In this document: positions 40,640 to 49,836 of the stretch, in pieces
Layout of the letters: each line of letters opens with the position of its first letter
Position numbering within the stretch: position 1 is the stretch's first letter
Assembly (NCBI RefSeq): GCF_022879595.1
Contig: NZ_CP084270.1
Location: 124,001-188,000 of the forward strand
From: Caballeronia sp. Lep1P3
GTDB taxonomy: Bacteria > Pseudomonadota > Gammaproteobacteria > Burkholderiales > Burkholderiaceae
Direction: 5' to 3'
Length of the DNA: 64,000 nt
Made by a program: the position numbers and the translations under genes
The notes under the pieces: model-generated
What the model was told of the DNA's origin: nothing
Seen by the model: the letters and a program-made list of their open reading frames with translations, nothing else
Databases searched by the model: none

Positions 40640-41234
40640 GGTCGACCGGCGTAAACATCTGAATTTACTAGGAAACCCCGGTCGCTCGGACAGGTGCTAG
40701 AAGGTTTTAAGAAGGTTCTTAGCTCTTTCTTAGACAATCTCAGATACGAAGATTGAGCAATTCCTGCAAAGAGGGCGAACACATCGGTCACGGCACAAAT
40801 AGGGGAGGACGCTTTCCCTGAAGAATTGATTGTCGTAATAGGCGCCGTATTCGTGTGTGCACAGCAAGAACCAACTCTGAAAGCCCGCGACCCACGCCGG
40901 TTACCTCGATCGCTGCCACGGGGTGCTAGCGTCTAGGTAAGGCTATCTGCACGGCCGCCCGTCAAGCACAAAGGCACCGTCTGCAACGCGGGCCCCGCTC
41001 TGGGCTGAGAGCCGCTTATCAAAGACAACAAGGATGGGCTCGAAGAAGCTTCACCGTTGTTTGCCGCTCGTGCGCGCATCGTCGGGAATTGCTCAAGGTG
41101 ACGGCCGGAGCATTGCCAAGGCGTCGCCCTCTGTGGTCAGCGACCTTTGAACGTCTCACTCGGATAAGCGCTAAACGTTTCGGGCCCAAAGGCGGGCCGT
41201 TTGGCCGACTACCGTCAGAAAACCGCACTTCATC
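40640..41234. other. No gene recognised; AT-rich end of oriV then non-coding
   Basis: The first part holds direct repeats (AGAAGGTTTTAAGAAGGTTC) that could be the origin melting region or a terminator. The rest shows no convincing frame. Confidence 0.4.
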
Positions 41235-41504
41235 TCACGATCCGGAGCCACTCCCATTGCCGGCCTCAGCACGCGCCAATAGTTGAGAAGGCGACCATTT
41301 CAAGACTTCGCAAATCCGAAGAATGTTAAGGATCGTGACGTTCCGCTCGCCGCGTTCAATCTTTCCCATGTGACTGCGGTCGATGTGGGCCTCATGCGCG
41401 AGCACCTCTTGCGAAAGGCCGCGTTCCTTGCGCAGCGCGCGAATAGCCCGTCCTAGACCAATAAGATAGCCGGTGCCGTCACTAGCAGCTGAGATTCTTT
41501 TCAT
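41235..41504 (-). CDS. Xre-family helix-turn-helix regulator
   Basis: An 89-residue protein that is essentially one HTH_3 domain: LGRAIRALRKERGLSQEVLA, HEAHIDRSHMGKIERGERNV, TILNILRICEVLKWSPSQLL. It ends in a short Gly/Ser tail. Divergent from the next gene over 54 bp containing an inverted repeat. It probably represses both genes. Confidence 0.85.
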   Translation of the reverse strand: MKRISAASDGTGYLIGLGRAIRALRKERGLSQEVLAHEAHIDRSHMGKIERGERNVTILNILRICEVLKWSPSQLLARAEAGNGSGSGS

Positions 41505-41511
41505 ACCTCCA

Positions 41512-41539
41512 TGGTCAAGATGCTATGCTTTTATGACCA
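41512..41539. promoter_or_regulatory. Candidate Xre operator between divergent genes
   Basis: TGGTCA and TGACCA are separated by 16 bp in the 54-bp divergent region. Position suggests autoregulation by the Xre protein. Confidence 0.4.
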
Positions 41540-41558
41540 CGGTATTTAAGACCCATCC

Positions 41559-42002
41559 ATGCAAACGAAACGTTTTGAGGTTGCACGCGGGACGGCGCGG
41601 TCTGCCACGTTTGACCTGCCACGGACCGATGTAGTGGCCTTATCGCGCGAGCTGAGCGCACGCGGACCGGAGGCTGCGCTGCCGCAGAACCTGAGCGACG
41701 TGCGATTGCGCGCGCTAGTTCGCGATATCGTCGCCAATGACGGGCTTCACGATCAGATGGCCGTGAAAATCCTGGCCCTGACTCTCGCCGCCGTGCAAAA
41801 GCCGGATTTGAAGTGGCAAGAGACGTGGGACGGCAACCACCTCTTCGAATCAGAACCCTTGTCGTCTTACCTTCGAAGCTATCAGCTCGCTCTCATCTCG
41901 GAGTTTGTTGATCGGCAGGTTGGTGTGCATGGCGCGGAATACGCCGTGGATAACTTTTTCGATCAAGTAAAGGCTAGCCGCCGGAACATGAATACGGTTT
42001 GA
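41559..42002 (+). CDS. Hypothetical protein divergent from the Xre regulator
   Basis: A 147-residue soluble protein with no recognised domain. It is helical in composition (SDVRLRALVRDIVANDGLHD; YLRSYQLALISEFVDRQVGV). It lacks signal or membrane segments. Sharing a control region with the Xre gene suggests coregulation. Confidence 0.6.
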   Translation: MQTKRFEVARGTARSATFDLPRTDVVALSRELSARGPEAALPQNLSDVRLRALVRDIVANDGLHDQMAVKILALTLAAVQKPDLKWQETWDGNHLFESEPLSSYLRSYQLALISEFVDRQVGVHGAEYAVDNFFDQVKASRRNMNTV

Positions 42003-42266
42003 AGCGCGGCCGGCGAATCCCGAGCGAAGAAGAACGGCAGGGCCGCGCCATCGATCAGTAGTCCAGTTGCAATCACGAAGGGCCATGGAGAACGAAGTCA
42101 TGCTCGAAAACAATCCACCGCCGCTGACGATCGCGTCGCGGGTTCTTTCACCCGAAACGCTTGCCGCACTTCGTCGCTCAGAGATGGCTCCGGAAATCTG
42201 GACAGTCGGTTAGGTGGAGTCGCTGGGTTTTGAGATAGGCATAATGCCTATAAAGGAAACCAGACG

Positions 42267-42575
42267 ATGACGAAGAGAACCCGGCGCACGCACTCAGCGG
42301 CGTTCAAGGCGAAGGTGGCACTGGCAGCAGTACGCGGGGAGCGCACGCTCGCAGAATTGGCGCAGCAGTTTGAGGTTCATCCGAACCAGATCACGGAATG
42401 GAAGCGGCAGTTGCAGGAACGAGCGGCCGACGTGTTCGGCGCGACGAGCTCGCCCGTCAATGAGCCGCCGGTGGATCTGAAGACACTTCACGCAAAGATC
42501 GGCCAACTGGCGCTGGAGAATGATTTTTTGTCCGGCGCGCTCGGCAAGGCAGGCCTGCTGAGCGCAAAGAAATGA
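42267..42575 (+). CDS. IS3-beta OrfA, intact
   Basis: A 102-residue HTH protein ([40 protein letters not shown]) with a C-terminal leucine-zipper region ([20 protein letters not shown]). It overlaps orfB by ATGA. It serves as the reference for the frameshifts in copies a and b. Confidence 0.9.
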   Translation: MTKRTRRTHSAAFKAKVALAAVRGERTLAELAQQFEVHPNQITEWKRQLQERAADVFGATSSPVNEPPVDLKTLHAKIGQLALENDFLSGALGKAGLLSAKK

Positions 42576-43210
42576 TTGATCGTGCCCACCCCCTAGCGGT
42601 TTCGCGGCAGGTCGAGCTGGTCGGCATCAGCCGATCCAGTGCGTACTATGCGCCGCGCCCGGTGGGTGCCGCGGATCTGGCGCTCATGCGCCGTATCGAC
42701 GAGTTGCACCTGGAGCATCCGTTTGCTGGCGCGCGCATGTTGATGCGCCTGCTCAAGCGAGAGGGCATAGTGGTCGGCCGCAAGCACGTCGGCACGTTGA
42801 TGCGCAAAATGGGCATCGAAGCGCTGTATCGCAAGCCGAACTTGAGCCGCAAACATCTGGCCCACAAGATCTGGCCGTACCTGCTGCGCGATCGGAAGAT
42901 CGAGCGCAGCAGTCAGGTGTACGCATTGGACACGACATACGTGCCTATGGCACACGGCTTCGTCTATCTCACAGCTGTGATCGATTGGGCCAGCCGCCGT
43001 GTTTTAGCGCACCGAGTCGCGATCACGATGGAAGCTGAGCATGCGGTGGCGGCGCTTGAAGAAGCATTCGCGAAATATGGATTGCCTGAGATCGTCAACA
43101 CCGATCAAGGCAGCCAATTTACCAGTACAGTCTTCACCGACGCGGTCCTCTCGCGCGGAATCGCCCTGTCGATGGATGGCAAGGGAAGCTGGCGGGACAA
43201 CGTTTTTATC

Positions 43211-44620
43211 GCCTCTTTTGAATTCTCAGTGGGTGGTTTGGCGGGTCAAGGGCGAGCGTAAGCTCGGCGCAGGGAACCCTTGAGGCGCACTGATTCGATA
43301 AGCTGAGTCATGGCTGGTTGCGGCAGAATGCTGCAACCAACCATGCAAGACGAAACGAACAATGACGAACCAACTGTTTGAAGCCGCTCTGGGAATCAAG
43401 GCCCCGTGGTATGTACAAAGCGTCGACTTTGATGCCGGCAAACGCCAGCTCACGATTGCCGTGGACTTCGTCGCGGGCAGCCGGTTCGGTTATGCCAGCG
43501 TCGCCGGCGAGCATCCGGTGCACGACACGCAAATCAAGCGTCTGCGCCATCTGAATTTCTTCCAGCACGAGTGCTATCTGGAAGTACGGGTGCCGCGCGT
43601 GCGCTTGCCGGACGGCTCGGTACGGTTGGTGGAACCTGATTGGGTCGGCCAACTCAGCGGCTTCACGTTGCTGTTCGAGGCGCTCGTGCTGATGCTCGCT
43701 CAGCAGATGCCGTTTGCTGCCGTGGCGCGCATCGTCAACTTGTCGTGGCACCGGGTTCACGCCATCTGCTCGCGCTATGTGGAACTGGCGCTCGCGTCGG
43801 CGGACCTGTCGGATGTGACGATGGTGGCGATTGACGAAACCTCGTACCGGCGCGGTCATGAGTATCTGACACTGGTTGCCGACATGCAGGCGCGGCGGGT
43901 CGTGTTCGTAACAACCGGCAAGGATGCCAGCACGATTGAACGCTTCGCCGCCTATCTGGGCCAACACGGCGGCAAGCCCGAGCAGGTCGGCTCGGTCAGC
44001 ATCGACATGTCGCCGGCTTTCATCAAGGGCGTCGACGAACATCTACCCAATGCGCGGCTGACCTTCGACAAGTTTCACGTCGTCGCGCACGCGTCCAAGG
44101 CGCTCGATACAGTGCGTCGGCAACAACAGAAGGTCGACCCGGAACTTAAAGGCATGCGCTGGATACTGCTGAAAGACGCGAACAAACTCAATCTGGCCCA
44201 ACTGACCGACCTCGAGGCGCTTATCAGTCAGTACACCACCAGCCGCACGGCCCGCGCCTGGCTGTATCGCGAGCAACTGCGTGAGATTCTCGAGCGCAAG
44301 CAAATCAATGTCGTCTCCGAAATGTTGCAACAGTGGTGCACCAACGTCATGCGCTCGAAGGTCGAACCAATGAAGGACGTGGTGCGATTGATTCGCCGGC
44401 ACTTCGACGGCATCGTCGCCTGGACCCAGACCCGCCAGACCAACGGCTTCATCGAAGCCATCAACGGACTGTTTCAGGCCGCCAAACGCAAGGCACGCGG
44501 ATACGCTCGCTTCGAAACCATGCGAACGGTCCTGTTTCTCATCGCAGGCAAACTGGACTTCTCCGCCTTCAACTCGCATGCCCGCTGAAGGCCGTTACCC
44601 ACTCCGCTTTCAAAAGAGCC
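43211..44620 (+). mobile_element. ISL3-family element
   Basis: A 1410-bp element with ends GCCTCTTTTGAA and, inverted, GGCTCTTTTGAA, flanked by the 8-bp duplication TTTTTATC (43203-43210 and 44621-44628), the size expected for ISL3. Confidence 0.92.
43362..44588 (+). CDS. ISL3-family transposase
   Basis: A 408-residue transposase with HTH (FAAVARIVNLSWHRVHAICS) and the ISL3 DDE domain: VAIDETSYRRGHEYLTLVAD, VSIDMSPAFIKGVDEHLPNA, LTFDKFHVVAHASKALDTVR and TNGFIEAINGLFQAAKRKAR. Frame intact, so the element may be active. Confidence 0.92.
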   Translation: MTNQLFEAALGIKAPWYVQSVDFDAGKRQLTIAVDFVAGSRFGYASVAGEHPVHDTQIKRLRHLNFFQHECYLEVRVPRVRLPDGSVRLVEPDWVGQLSGFTLLFEALVLMLAQQMPFAAVARIVNLSWHRVHAICSRYVELALASADLSDVTMVAIDETSYRRGHEYLTLVADMQARRVVFVTTGKDASTIERFAAYLGQHGGKPEQVGSVSIDMSPAFIKGVDEHLPNARLTFDKFHVVAHASKALDTVRRQQQKVDPELKGMRWILLKDANKLNLAQLTDLEALISQYTTSRTARAWLYREQLREILERKQINVVSEMLQQWCTNVMRSKVEPMKDVVRLIRRHFDGIVAWTQTRQTNGFIEAINGLFQAAKRKARGYARFETMRTVLFLIAGKLDFSAFNSHAR

Positions 44621-45329
44621 TTTTTATCGAACGACTGTGGCGCAGCGTGAAGTATGAAGAGATCTATTTGAAGGCCTACGAATCCGTCGGCCATGCACAG
44701 AAGTCCATCGCTAACTACCTCACCTGGTACAACAAACAAAGGCCTCATTCAAGTCTGTCGGACAAGACCCCAGATGAAGCCTACTTCGCGATGCTGCCCG
44801 CGATCAGAACGGCAGCGTGAGCACCCAGCGTTCCACTTAAAAATCGAAAAAGCTGTCCGAACGAACGGGGCCACCTCTCTCTCCCTATCACCTTGCGGCG
44901 TGGCGGATCGCCGATCGATGGGCGCTTGAGCAGCCCGAGGATTTGCGCGCGCTCGAGAGACAGGGCGAAATCTTTGTTCACGGCTTCCCGCTTTGCGAAG
45001 CGATCGTTGGGCAACTCACCGGGGATCGATTCACGTCAATTCGTTCGCCCAACTGCTGTAAATCGGGCGGACGAGTCGGACGACGAGGCCGACAACGACG
45101 GCGATAGACATTTAGACGGTGACGCGGACACACGAGGATGGACCGAAGCGTTGAACGCTTGACTAAGCCTGGACAAGCAGTAACGGCGTATACCGACTAC
45201 TACTACTACTGCGTCGACGGGTAAGCGGACGACGACCGGAGCATCGAGGACGTTTGACGATGCACCGGCAACCGATGGTTGCGAATGCCAGCCGCACGGG
45301 AACAAAACCCACCTGGCAGCTACAACGGA

Positions 45330-45922
45330 AGCCCGATCGGACATGCCGCTCTCGCCCAAAGGCAACAGTCTGCGGTCGAAAGGAATGCCCTAAGCGCTCG
45401 ACAATGGCGCATGGACGGCGTACCAGCAAGGACAATGGTTCGATGAGACGGCGTTCTTGCGGGCCGTGGACCTTGTCGGTGAGCGGGCTGAATGGATCGT
45501 TCTCCCAGACGTCGTGCAGGGCGGAATGGCGTCGCTGGAATTTTCGCTCGCGTGGAAAGAGCGTCCGCGCGAGATTCCGACGAAGCTGCTGATCGCCGTA
45601 CCGGACGGCCTTCAGCTAGATGACGTGGCGCGGGAGCTTTGTCCAGCCGCGGGGATTTTTATCGGCGGTTCGACCGAATGGACGAGGCCACTGCGGGCGC
45701 ATGGGATCATTGGCCCGCCGCCGCAATTGTCATCTTTACGTTGGACGGGTGAATACAGTTCGCCGGATCGTGATTTGCGCCGCCGCAGGCGCGAACGGCA
45801 TCGACGATACGAGCGTCAGCCGCTACGCCAAGACCCTTTCGAAGCTTGACGCGGCATCGAGGCAAGATGATTTCTTTTCGACCGCCCACGAGAACGTTCG
45901 CGACGCCCAGCATGCTAGGTAG
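45330..45922 (+). pseudogene. Plasmid/phage hypothetical of the GGSTEW-GRVNT type, broken
   Basis: The frame gives ALDNGAWTAYQQGQWFDETA, WIVLPDVVQGGMASLEFSLA and AGIFIGGSTEW. A stop (TAA 45391-45393) replaces the expected Tyr before ALDNGAW, and a frameshift near 45680 moves the rest to HVGRVNT-like LYVGRVNTVRRIVICAAAGA and NGIDDTSVSRYAKTLSKLDA, ending at 45922. I recall similar proteins from phages and plasmids, annotated only as hypothetical. Confidence 0.5.
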
Positions 45923-45966
45923 CGACGTCGACCTTTGCGCACTAATGAATTACGCCGCCCGATGCG

Positions 45967-46890
45967 TCAAAGGTTCACCGGCATTTTCACGAAATCTTTG
46001 CTTGTTCTACCTTTGGTGGGCGCGATCAGTCGCCCCACCGTCCGCAGAAGGTGGATTTGTCGAAACGCAAGGAAGCCTTTGAAGGGCTTCCCCGACACGT
46101 AGTAGACCATATCCCCCTCCCTTAGCTCCACGTCCTCCAGCAGTTCCGTTCGCTCATCTGTCGCGAGGCTAACTTCCTCGATTTGAGCCAACGTTCTCGC
46201 GCCTTCACTTTGGACATCGGGCGCAGCCCGGTGACTTTTTTCTGACGTCGGAAGCGCCGTCGACGGCTTTTCTTCGACGGCGGTTTCGGGCATCCCCCTC
46301 TCACTTCCAACCCGCGCCGGTTCGGACGCCGCCGCAGTCGGTGGCGGAACCGGCGCGGCCGGCGAAGCCGGTCGTGGGCTTTCCCGCCGTGGCAACGGCC
46401 GTTCCGCACGTCCGGATTCCGCTTTCGGCACCACCGGTGTGCCCGTCGACGGCATAGCCGTTTCGTGCTCCAAGATATTGATAAGCCTAGGCGCGGAGCG
46501 GGCTACTTTTGCTCTCCTTACGGCGATTGCGTCCCCGTGCGCGGTTCGGATCGCCACAGTCTGTGTGACTAACGCCTTGCGGGTCGCGGCTACTTTCTTT
46601 GCATGGCGAAGACTTTCTGCCGCTAGCTCAGCGTCAGTTTTAAGGTCGAAAAAGTACTGTCTCAAGGTGTGGACCGAGATGTGCCAGTCAGCCTCTTTCT
46701 GCAGAATCTCAGCCATTCGCTCAAAGCTCATTCCTTTTTGACGCGCCGCGACCAGGGTGTTTAGCAGCTGCGTTAGCGCTTCCCTGCCGCGAAATCTGTC
46801 GTCTGGCAGTTCGTTGTAGATCGCCTCCAGCAGCTTCTGTCGAGCGATCTCAATCTGGTCTTGGGTGATGCTCATTCGGGTCGACGACAT
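45967..46890 (-). CDS. Conserved plasmid protein next to oriT, TraK position
   Basis: 307 residues from the ATG at 46890 (GAGG 8 bp upstream); an in-frame extension to 46977 is less likely. The N-terminal ~110 residues are helical and look DNA-binding (FERMAEILQKEADWHISVHT, LRQYFFDLKTDAELAAESLR). A Pro/Ala-rich linker (~residues 155-215) joins a C-terminal domain (DMVYYVSGKPFKGFLAFRQI). It is transcribed away from oriT, opposite to the relaxase, where RP4 has traK. A role in oriT binding is inferred from position only. Confidence 0.5.
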   Translation of the reverse strand: MSSTRMSITQDQIEIARQKLLEAIYNELPDDRFRGREALTQLLNTLVAARQKGMSFERMAEILQKEADWHISVHTLRQYFFDLKTDAELAAESLRHAKKVAATRKALVTQTVAIRTAHGDAIAVRRAKVARSAPRLINILEHETAMPSTGTPVVPKAESGRAERPLPRRESPRPASPAAPVPPPTAAASEPARVGSERGMPETAVEEKPSTALPTSEKSHRAAPDVQSEGARTLAQIEEVSLATDERTELLEDVELREGDMVYYVSGKPFKGFLAFRQIHLLRTVGRLIAPTKGRTSKDFVKMPVNL

Positions 46891-46951
46891 AGCGTGCCTC
46901 TTTTTCTCCGTTCGAGTCGGCTGGTTAATAATCATATTATCATCATAACCT

Positions 46952-47200
46952 TCAGACGAATTCGTTTGTCGTGGCACCCTCCAGATCCTGCACTGAAAGT
47001 CCTTCTACGCAAGCTTGGATGAACTGGACCAATCGGTGATCTTTTGGGTAAGCGAAATGCAGCGCCGTCATGCGCTTCGCTTTGCAGGCAAGTTCACGGA
47101 CGGCCTCATAGACGATTCCATAGATGGCTTCATAGACGCTTCGGCTCGGTACATCTAGGACAGGATATGGAATGTATCTACGCGACAAGTCGCGTAGATA
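46952..47200 (-). CDS. Short hypothetical protein overlapping the oriT region
   Basis: An open frame from a GTG near 47200 gives SRSVYEAIYGIVYEAVRELA, KRMTALHFAYPKDHRLVQFI and QACVEGLSVQDLEGATTNEF. The composition is protein-like but no start is well supported, and the 5' part coincides with the oriT repeat. It may be translated from a start inside the frame (the only ATG begins MTALHF) or not at all. Confidence 0.3.
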   Translation of the reverse strand, partial: YLRDLSRRYIPYPVLDVPSRSVYEAIYGIVYEAVRELACKAKRMTALHFAYPKDHRLVQFIQACVEGLSVQDLEGATTNEFV

Positions 47201-47236
47201 CACCGGATCGAAGCGCTCGGGGGCCTGCGGCCCCCG
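47159..47236. other. Candidate origin of transfer (oriT), P-type
   Basis: A perfect inverted repeat has arms TGTATCTACGCGAC (47173-47186) and GTCGCGTAGATACA (47189-47202) around two bases. Just beyond, the minus strand reads CCATATCCTGTC (47170-47159), matching the IncP-type nic consensus YATCCTG/Y, with the predicted cut between 47161 and 47160. A second hairpin CGGGGGCC-TGC-GGCCCCCG (47218-47236) follows. Order and spacing resemble RP4 oriT, where TraJ binds the repeat beside nic. The relaxase gene is 420 bp away. Confidence 0.7.
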
Positions 47237-47320
47237 TCGCACCTCGACCCTTTCCGTCGAACTCAGGGCGTTGCCCCGAGACCCGTAGTGCGAGTGAGAT
47301 TCAAAGAACAGAAAACAGCA

Positions 47321-47656
47321 ATGAAAAAAGACAGCGAAGCGGGGAAAAGTGAGTCGGTCCGGCTGCGTCTGACGGCGCAAGACAAGGCCGCCATCGAAGC
47401 GAAGGCGCGGGACCGGAAGTTGACGGTGACGGAGTACCTCACGCGCGCGGGGCTGGGGCGCTCAATGCGTCAGCGCTCCGACGTCGATGCGATCAATCTG
47501 TTACGCGAGTGCGTGGACGAGCTCAAAGAAATGCACGTAAGCCTGCGCGGTGTACAGGAGGCTGAGCGTGCGTTGTCGCCGGCCAGCATGGAGCGTGCGA
47601 TGGAAGCGGTGTGCGCCGCGATCCAGCGCGTCTGGCAGAGCGGGGACGACCGATGA
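47321..47656 (+). CDS. Mobilisation accessory protein, TraJ/MobC-like
   Basis: A 111-residue basic N-terminal protein with a ribbon-helix-helix-like start (SESVRLRLTAQDKAAIEAKA, RDRKLTVTEYLTRAGLGRSM) and a helical tail, as in oriT-binding relaxosome proteins. The ATG at 47321 is preferred over one at 47288. Its stop overlaps the relaxase start (ATGA), so the two are coupled. Likely binds the oriT inverted repeat. Confidence 0.75.
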   Translation: MKKDSEAGKSESVRLRLTAQDKAAIEAKARDRKLTVTEYLTRAGLGRSMRQRSDVDAINLLRECVDELKEMHVSLRGVQEAERALSPASMERAMEAVCAAIQRVWQSGDDR

Positions 47657-49824
47657 TTCCCAAAGTCGTGCCCAACCGCCGGGACGGCAAATCGTCGTTC
47701 CGTCAGCTGGCCGCCTATGTCACGCACGGCATCACCCAGTCCGGCGAGCCGCCGGAGAAGTACAGCTGGTCGACCCTCACGCAGTACATCACGAAAGAAA
47801 GCGTGCTGGACGCGCTGGGGGAGCAGGTCGAAAAAACGATTGGTGTCGAGATCAGCAATGTGTCGTCGCTCGCGAACGCGCCAGCGGAAATGTACGCCGT
47901 CGCGCAGCAGGCCCCGCGGGTAAAAGAACCGGTCTATCACTACATCCTGTCGTGGCCGGAACACGAGCGGCCGGCGACGCAGGACATTTTCGCCGCGGCC
48001 CGGCACACGCTCGCGGCGCTCGGTATGCAGGATCACCAGTACATCATCGCGATTCACGCCAACACCGACAATTTGCACGCGCACATCGAGGTCAATCGGA
48101 TTCACCCCAAGACCTTTCGGGCCTTCGACCCCTATTACGATTACCTGACGCTGCATCGTGCCGCGCGCGAAGTCGAGATCCAGTACGGCTGGCATCACGA
48201 TAACGGCGCGTTCAATGTGGAAGTTATTGCCGGCCAGAAGCACATCGTGCGCAACCTCGACTATCGCGATCCGGACCTGGCGCCCAGCCGTGCCGGTGCG
48301 CAACGCGCCGAGGTCTGGTCCGGTGAACAGTCGCTGGAGACGTGGTGCAAAGGCGAGCCGGCCGCAGACCTCAAGCGCGTGCTGAAAGACGAGGAAACCA
48401 TAAGCTGGCAAGACGTGCATCGTGCGCTTACGCTACACGGGTTGGAGTTGCGCGACGCGGGTGGAGGAGGGCTGAGGGTCGCGGATGTGAGCGAGGCCGC
48501 TCTTGCCAAGCAGGGCAAGCCGCTGGCGGTCAGCGCGTCCGCGGCGTTTCGCTTTCTCCGGCGAACCGAACTGGAAACGCGTTTCGGACCCTTCGAGGCG
48601 CCCAACGCTGAGACGGTCATTGCACCCCGGCGGACCTATCGGCGCGACCCGGATAAACGCCTTGAGTCGCGGGTGGAACGCCGGGCGTTGCGCGATGCGC
48701 TGCATGCCCGCTTCAAGACCGAGGAAAAAGCCGCCCGCGAGTGGCAGGCAGAAGCGCGCCGGCAACTGGCGCCTTTTGTCGCCGAGGATCGCGAGCGACA
48801 TCTGGCGCTCCTTGAGCGTCAGAAGCAATTGCGAGCCGCGATCCGTCGCGAGCCGTTGCTCAGCCCGGGTCAAAAGCAGCAGGCGTACATGGTTGCGAAA
48901 GTCTCGATGGCGCGCCGGCGCGCGCAACTGGTCGAGCAGATCCGCCGAGAGCGCGACGAGCGGCGCGCGCTGCTGCCGCCCATTCCGACCTGGCGGGAGT
49001 GGGTCGAGCAGCAGGCGCAGCTCGGTGACGAGGCAGCAATCAGCGCACTTCGGGGGATGGTCTATCAGGACGGCCGGAATCACAAGAAGAAGCTCGCCCG
49101 CGATGAAATCGATGCGCAGGTCCATGCAATCGGTCCAGCGCAGCCGCAACGCAGCGATCCTCAGTTGCGACACCTCGAGAATCTTGTCTGGTGGATCGCA
49201 AAAAACGGCCGGGTCACGTACCGGTTCCCGAGCGGCGAGGAAGCTTTTCGAGACGAGGGTGAGCGCGTTACCTACAGAAGGGCGGACGTGTCTGACGAAG
49301 CGTTGAGCTTGAGCCTGCGTTACAGCGCCGAGAAGTGGCCCGACGGCATTCGGGTCTACGGGGGCGATTTCGCGTTTAAGGCGCGGGTCGTACGCATGGC
49401 GGTCGAGCACGGCATCGCTGTTCGCAATATCGAATTGCGCGAGCTGGAGCGTCAGTTTCAGGCCGAGAGAGAGGCGATCCGCTCGGCGAAGAGTAAAGTA
49501 CAACCGGCCCAACCCACGACCCTGACGCCGTCACTTGGTGCAGAAGCAAGCGATTCGGAGATCAAGCAGGCGATCCTTCAACAGCATCCGAACGCGACCA
49601 TTTCGCACGCGAGCACGCACAACAAGCGTTATACCGGCCATATTCTTTGGGAGGACGCTCACTTCGTCGCACAGTCGGTCCGAGAGCACGAGTATGTGCT
49701 GCATGAGCGCAGCCTACTGGATGGTCAACCGATGAAGGATCAGCGGGTCATCATTCACTATCGCAGCGGCAGGGCGCTCGTCCAAGCCGCGAAGAGCCGC
49801 GACACCGGTCGAGACGATCGCTAG
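47653..49824 (+). CDS. MOB_P-type relaxase with LPD7 and KfrB-like C-terminal domains
   Basis: A 723-residue protein. The relaxase domain has the nucleophile candidate Tyr22 (SSFRQLAAYVTHG) and the metal-binding motif HANTDNLHAH (His135, His142, His144), then NRIHPKTFRAFDPYYDYLTL. The middle is a long charged helical region (~330-480). An LPD7 domain follows (LVWWIAKNGRVTYRFPSGEE; GDFAFKARVVRMAVEHGIAV). The C-terminal ~70 residues (YTGHILWEDAHFVAQSVREH; VIIHYRSGRALVQAA) resemble KfrB. It should nick oriT and pilot the strand. No coupling protein or T4SS is present here. Confidence 0.88.
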   Translation: MIPKVVPNRRDGKSSFRQLAAYVTHGITQSGEPPEKYSWSTLTQYITKESVLDALGEQVEKTIGVEISNVSSLANAPAEMYAVAQQAPRVKEPVYHYILSWPEHERPATQDIFAAARHTLAALGMQDHQYIIAIHANTDNLHAHIEVNRIHPKTFRAFDPYYDYLTLHRAAREVEIQYGWHHDNGAFNVEVIAGQKHIVRNLDYRDPDLAPSRAGAQRAEVWSGEQSLETWCKGEPAADLKRVLKDEETISWQDVHRALTLHGLELRDAGGGGLRVADVSEAALAKQGKPLAVSASAAFRFLRRTELETRFGPFEAPNAETVIAPRRTYRRDPDKRLESRVERRALRDALHARFKTEEKAAREWQAEARRQLAPFVAEDRERHLALLERQKQLRAAIRREPLLSPGQKQQAYMVAKVSMARRRAQLVEQIRRERDERRALLPPIPTWREWVEQQAQLGDEAAISALRGMVYQDGRNHKKKLARDEIDAQVHAIGPAQPQRSDPQLRHLENLVWWIAKNGRVTYRFPSGEEAFRDEGERVTYRRADVSDEALSLSLRYSAEKWPDGIRVYGGDFAFKARVVRMAVEHGIAVRNIELRELERQFQAEREAIRSAKSKVQPAQPTTLTPSLGAEASDSEIKQAILQQHPNATISHASTHNKRYTGHILWEDAHFVAQSVREHEYVLHERSLLDGQPMKDQRVIIHYRSGRALVQAAKSRDTGRDDR

Positions 49825-49836
49825 GAGCGTCGACGC

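Larger units (their letters stand above)
42572..44820 (+). pseudogene. IS3-beta OrfB transposase split by an ISL3 element
   Basis: The 5' part (42572-43210) runs from [20 protein letters not shown] through ALDTTYVPMAHGF and NTDQGSQFTSTVF to WRDNVFI. The 3' part (44629-44820) continues ERLWRSVKYEEIYLKAYESV to AIRTAA and stop. Excising the insert and one TTTTTATC restores one frame. Confidence 0.9.
42180..44878 (+). mobile_element. IS3-family element beta, copy c, carrying an ISL3 element
   Basis: Ends AGAGATGGCTCCG and, inverted, AGAGGTGGCCCCG, with a CTC target duplication (42177-42179 and 44879-44881). Without the ISL3 insert and its 8-bp duplication it is 1281 bp. Unlike copies a and b, its reading frames were intact before the ISL3 insertion. 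Confidence 0.9.
42085..45107 (+). pseudogene. Small unknown gene split by IS3-beta copy c
   Basis: The 5' part (42085-42179) encodes MENEVMLENNPPPLTIASRV then LSPETLAALRRS. After removal of the IS and one CTC, the frame continues at 44882 as PYHLAAWRIADRWALEQPED then LRALERQGEIFVHGFPLCEA to a TAG at 45105. The last ~20 codons are Arg-rich and the +1 frame there is acidic (RADESDDEADNDGDRH), so a later frameshift is possible. Family unknown. Confidence 0.5.

Noticed and set aside
45197..45211. Short CTA trinucleotide run
   Set aside because: Only about five units; too short to call a functional microsatellite.
48433..49512. A long minus-strand frame inside the relaxase gene
   Set aside because: GC-rich codon bias gives antisense frames; the plus strand is a recognisable relaxase.
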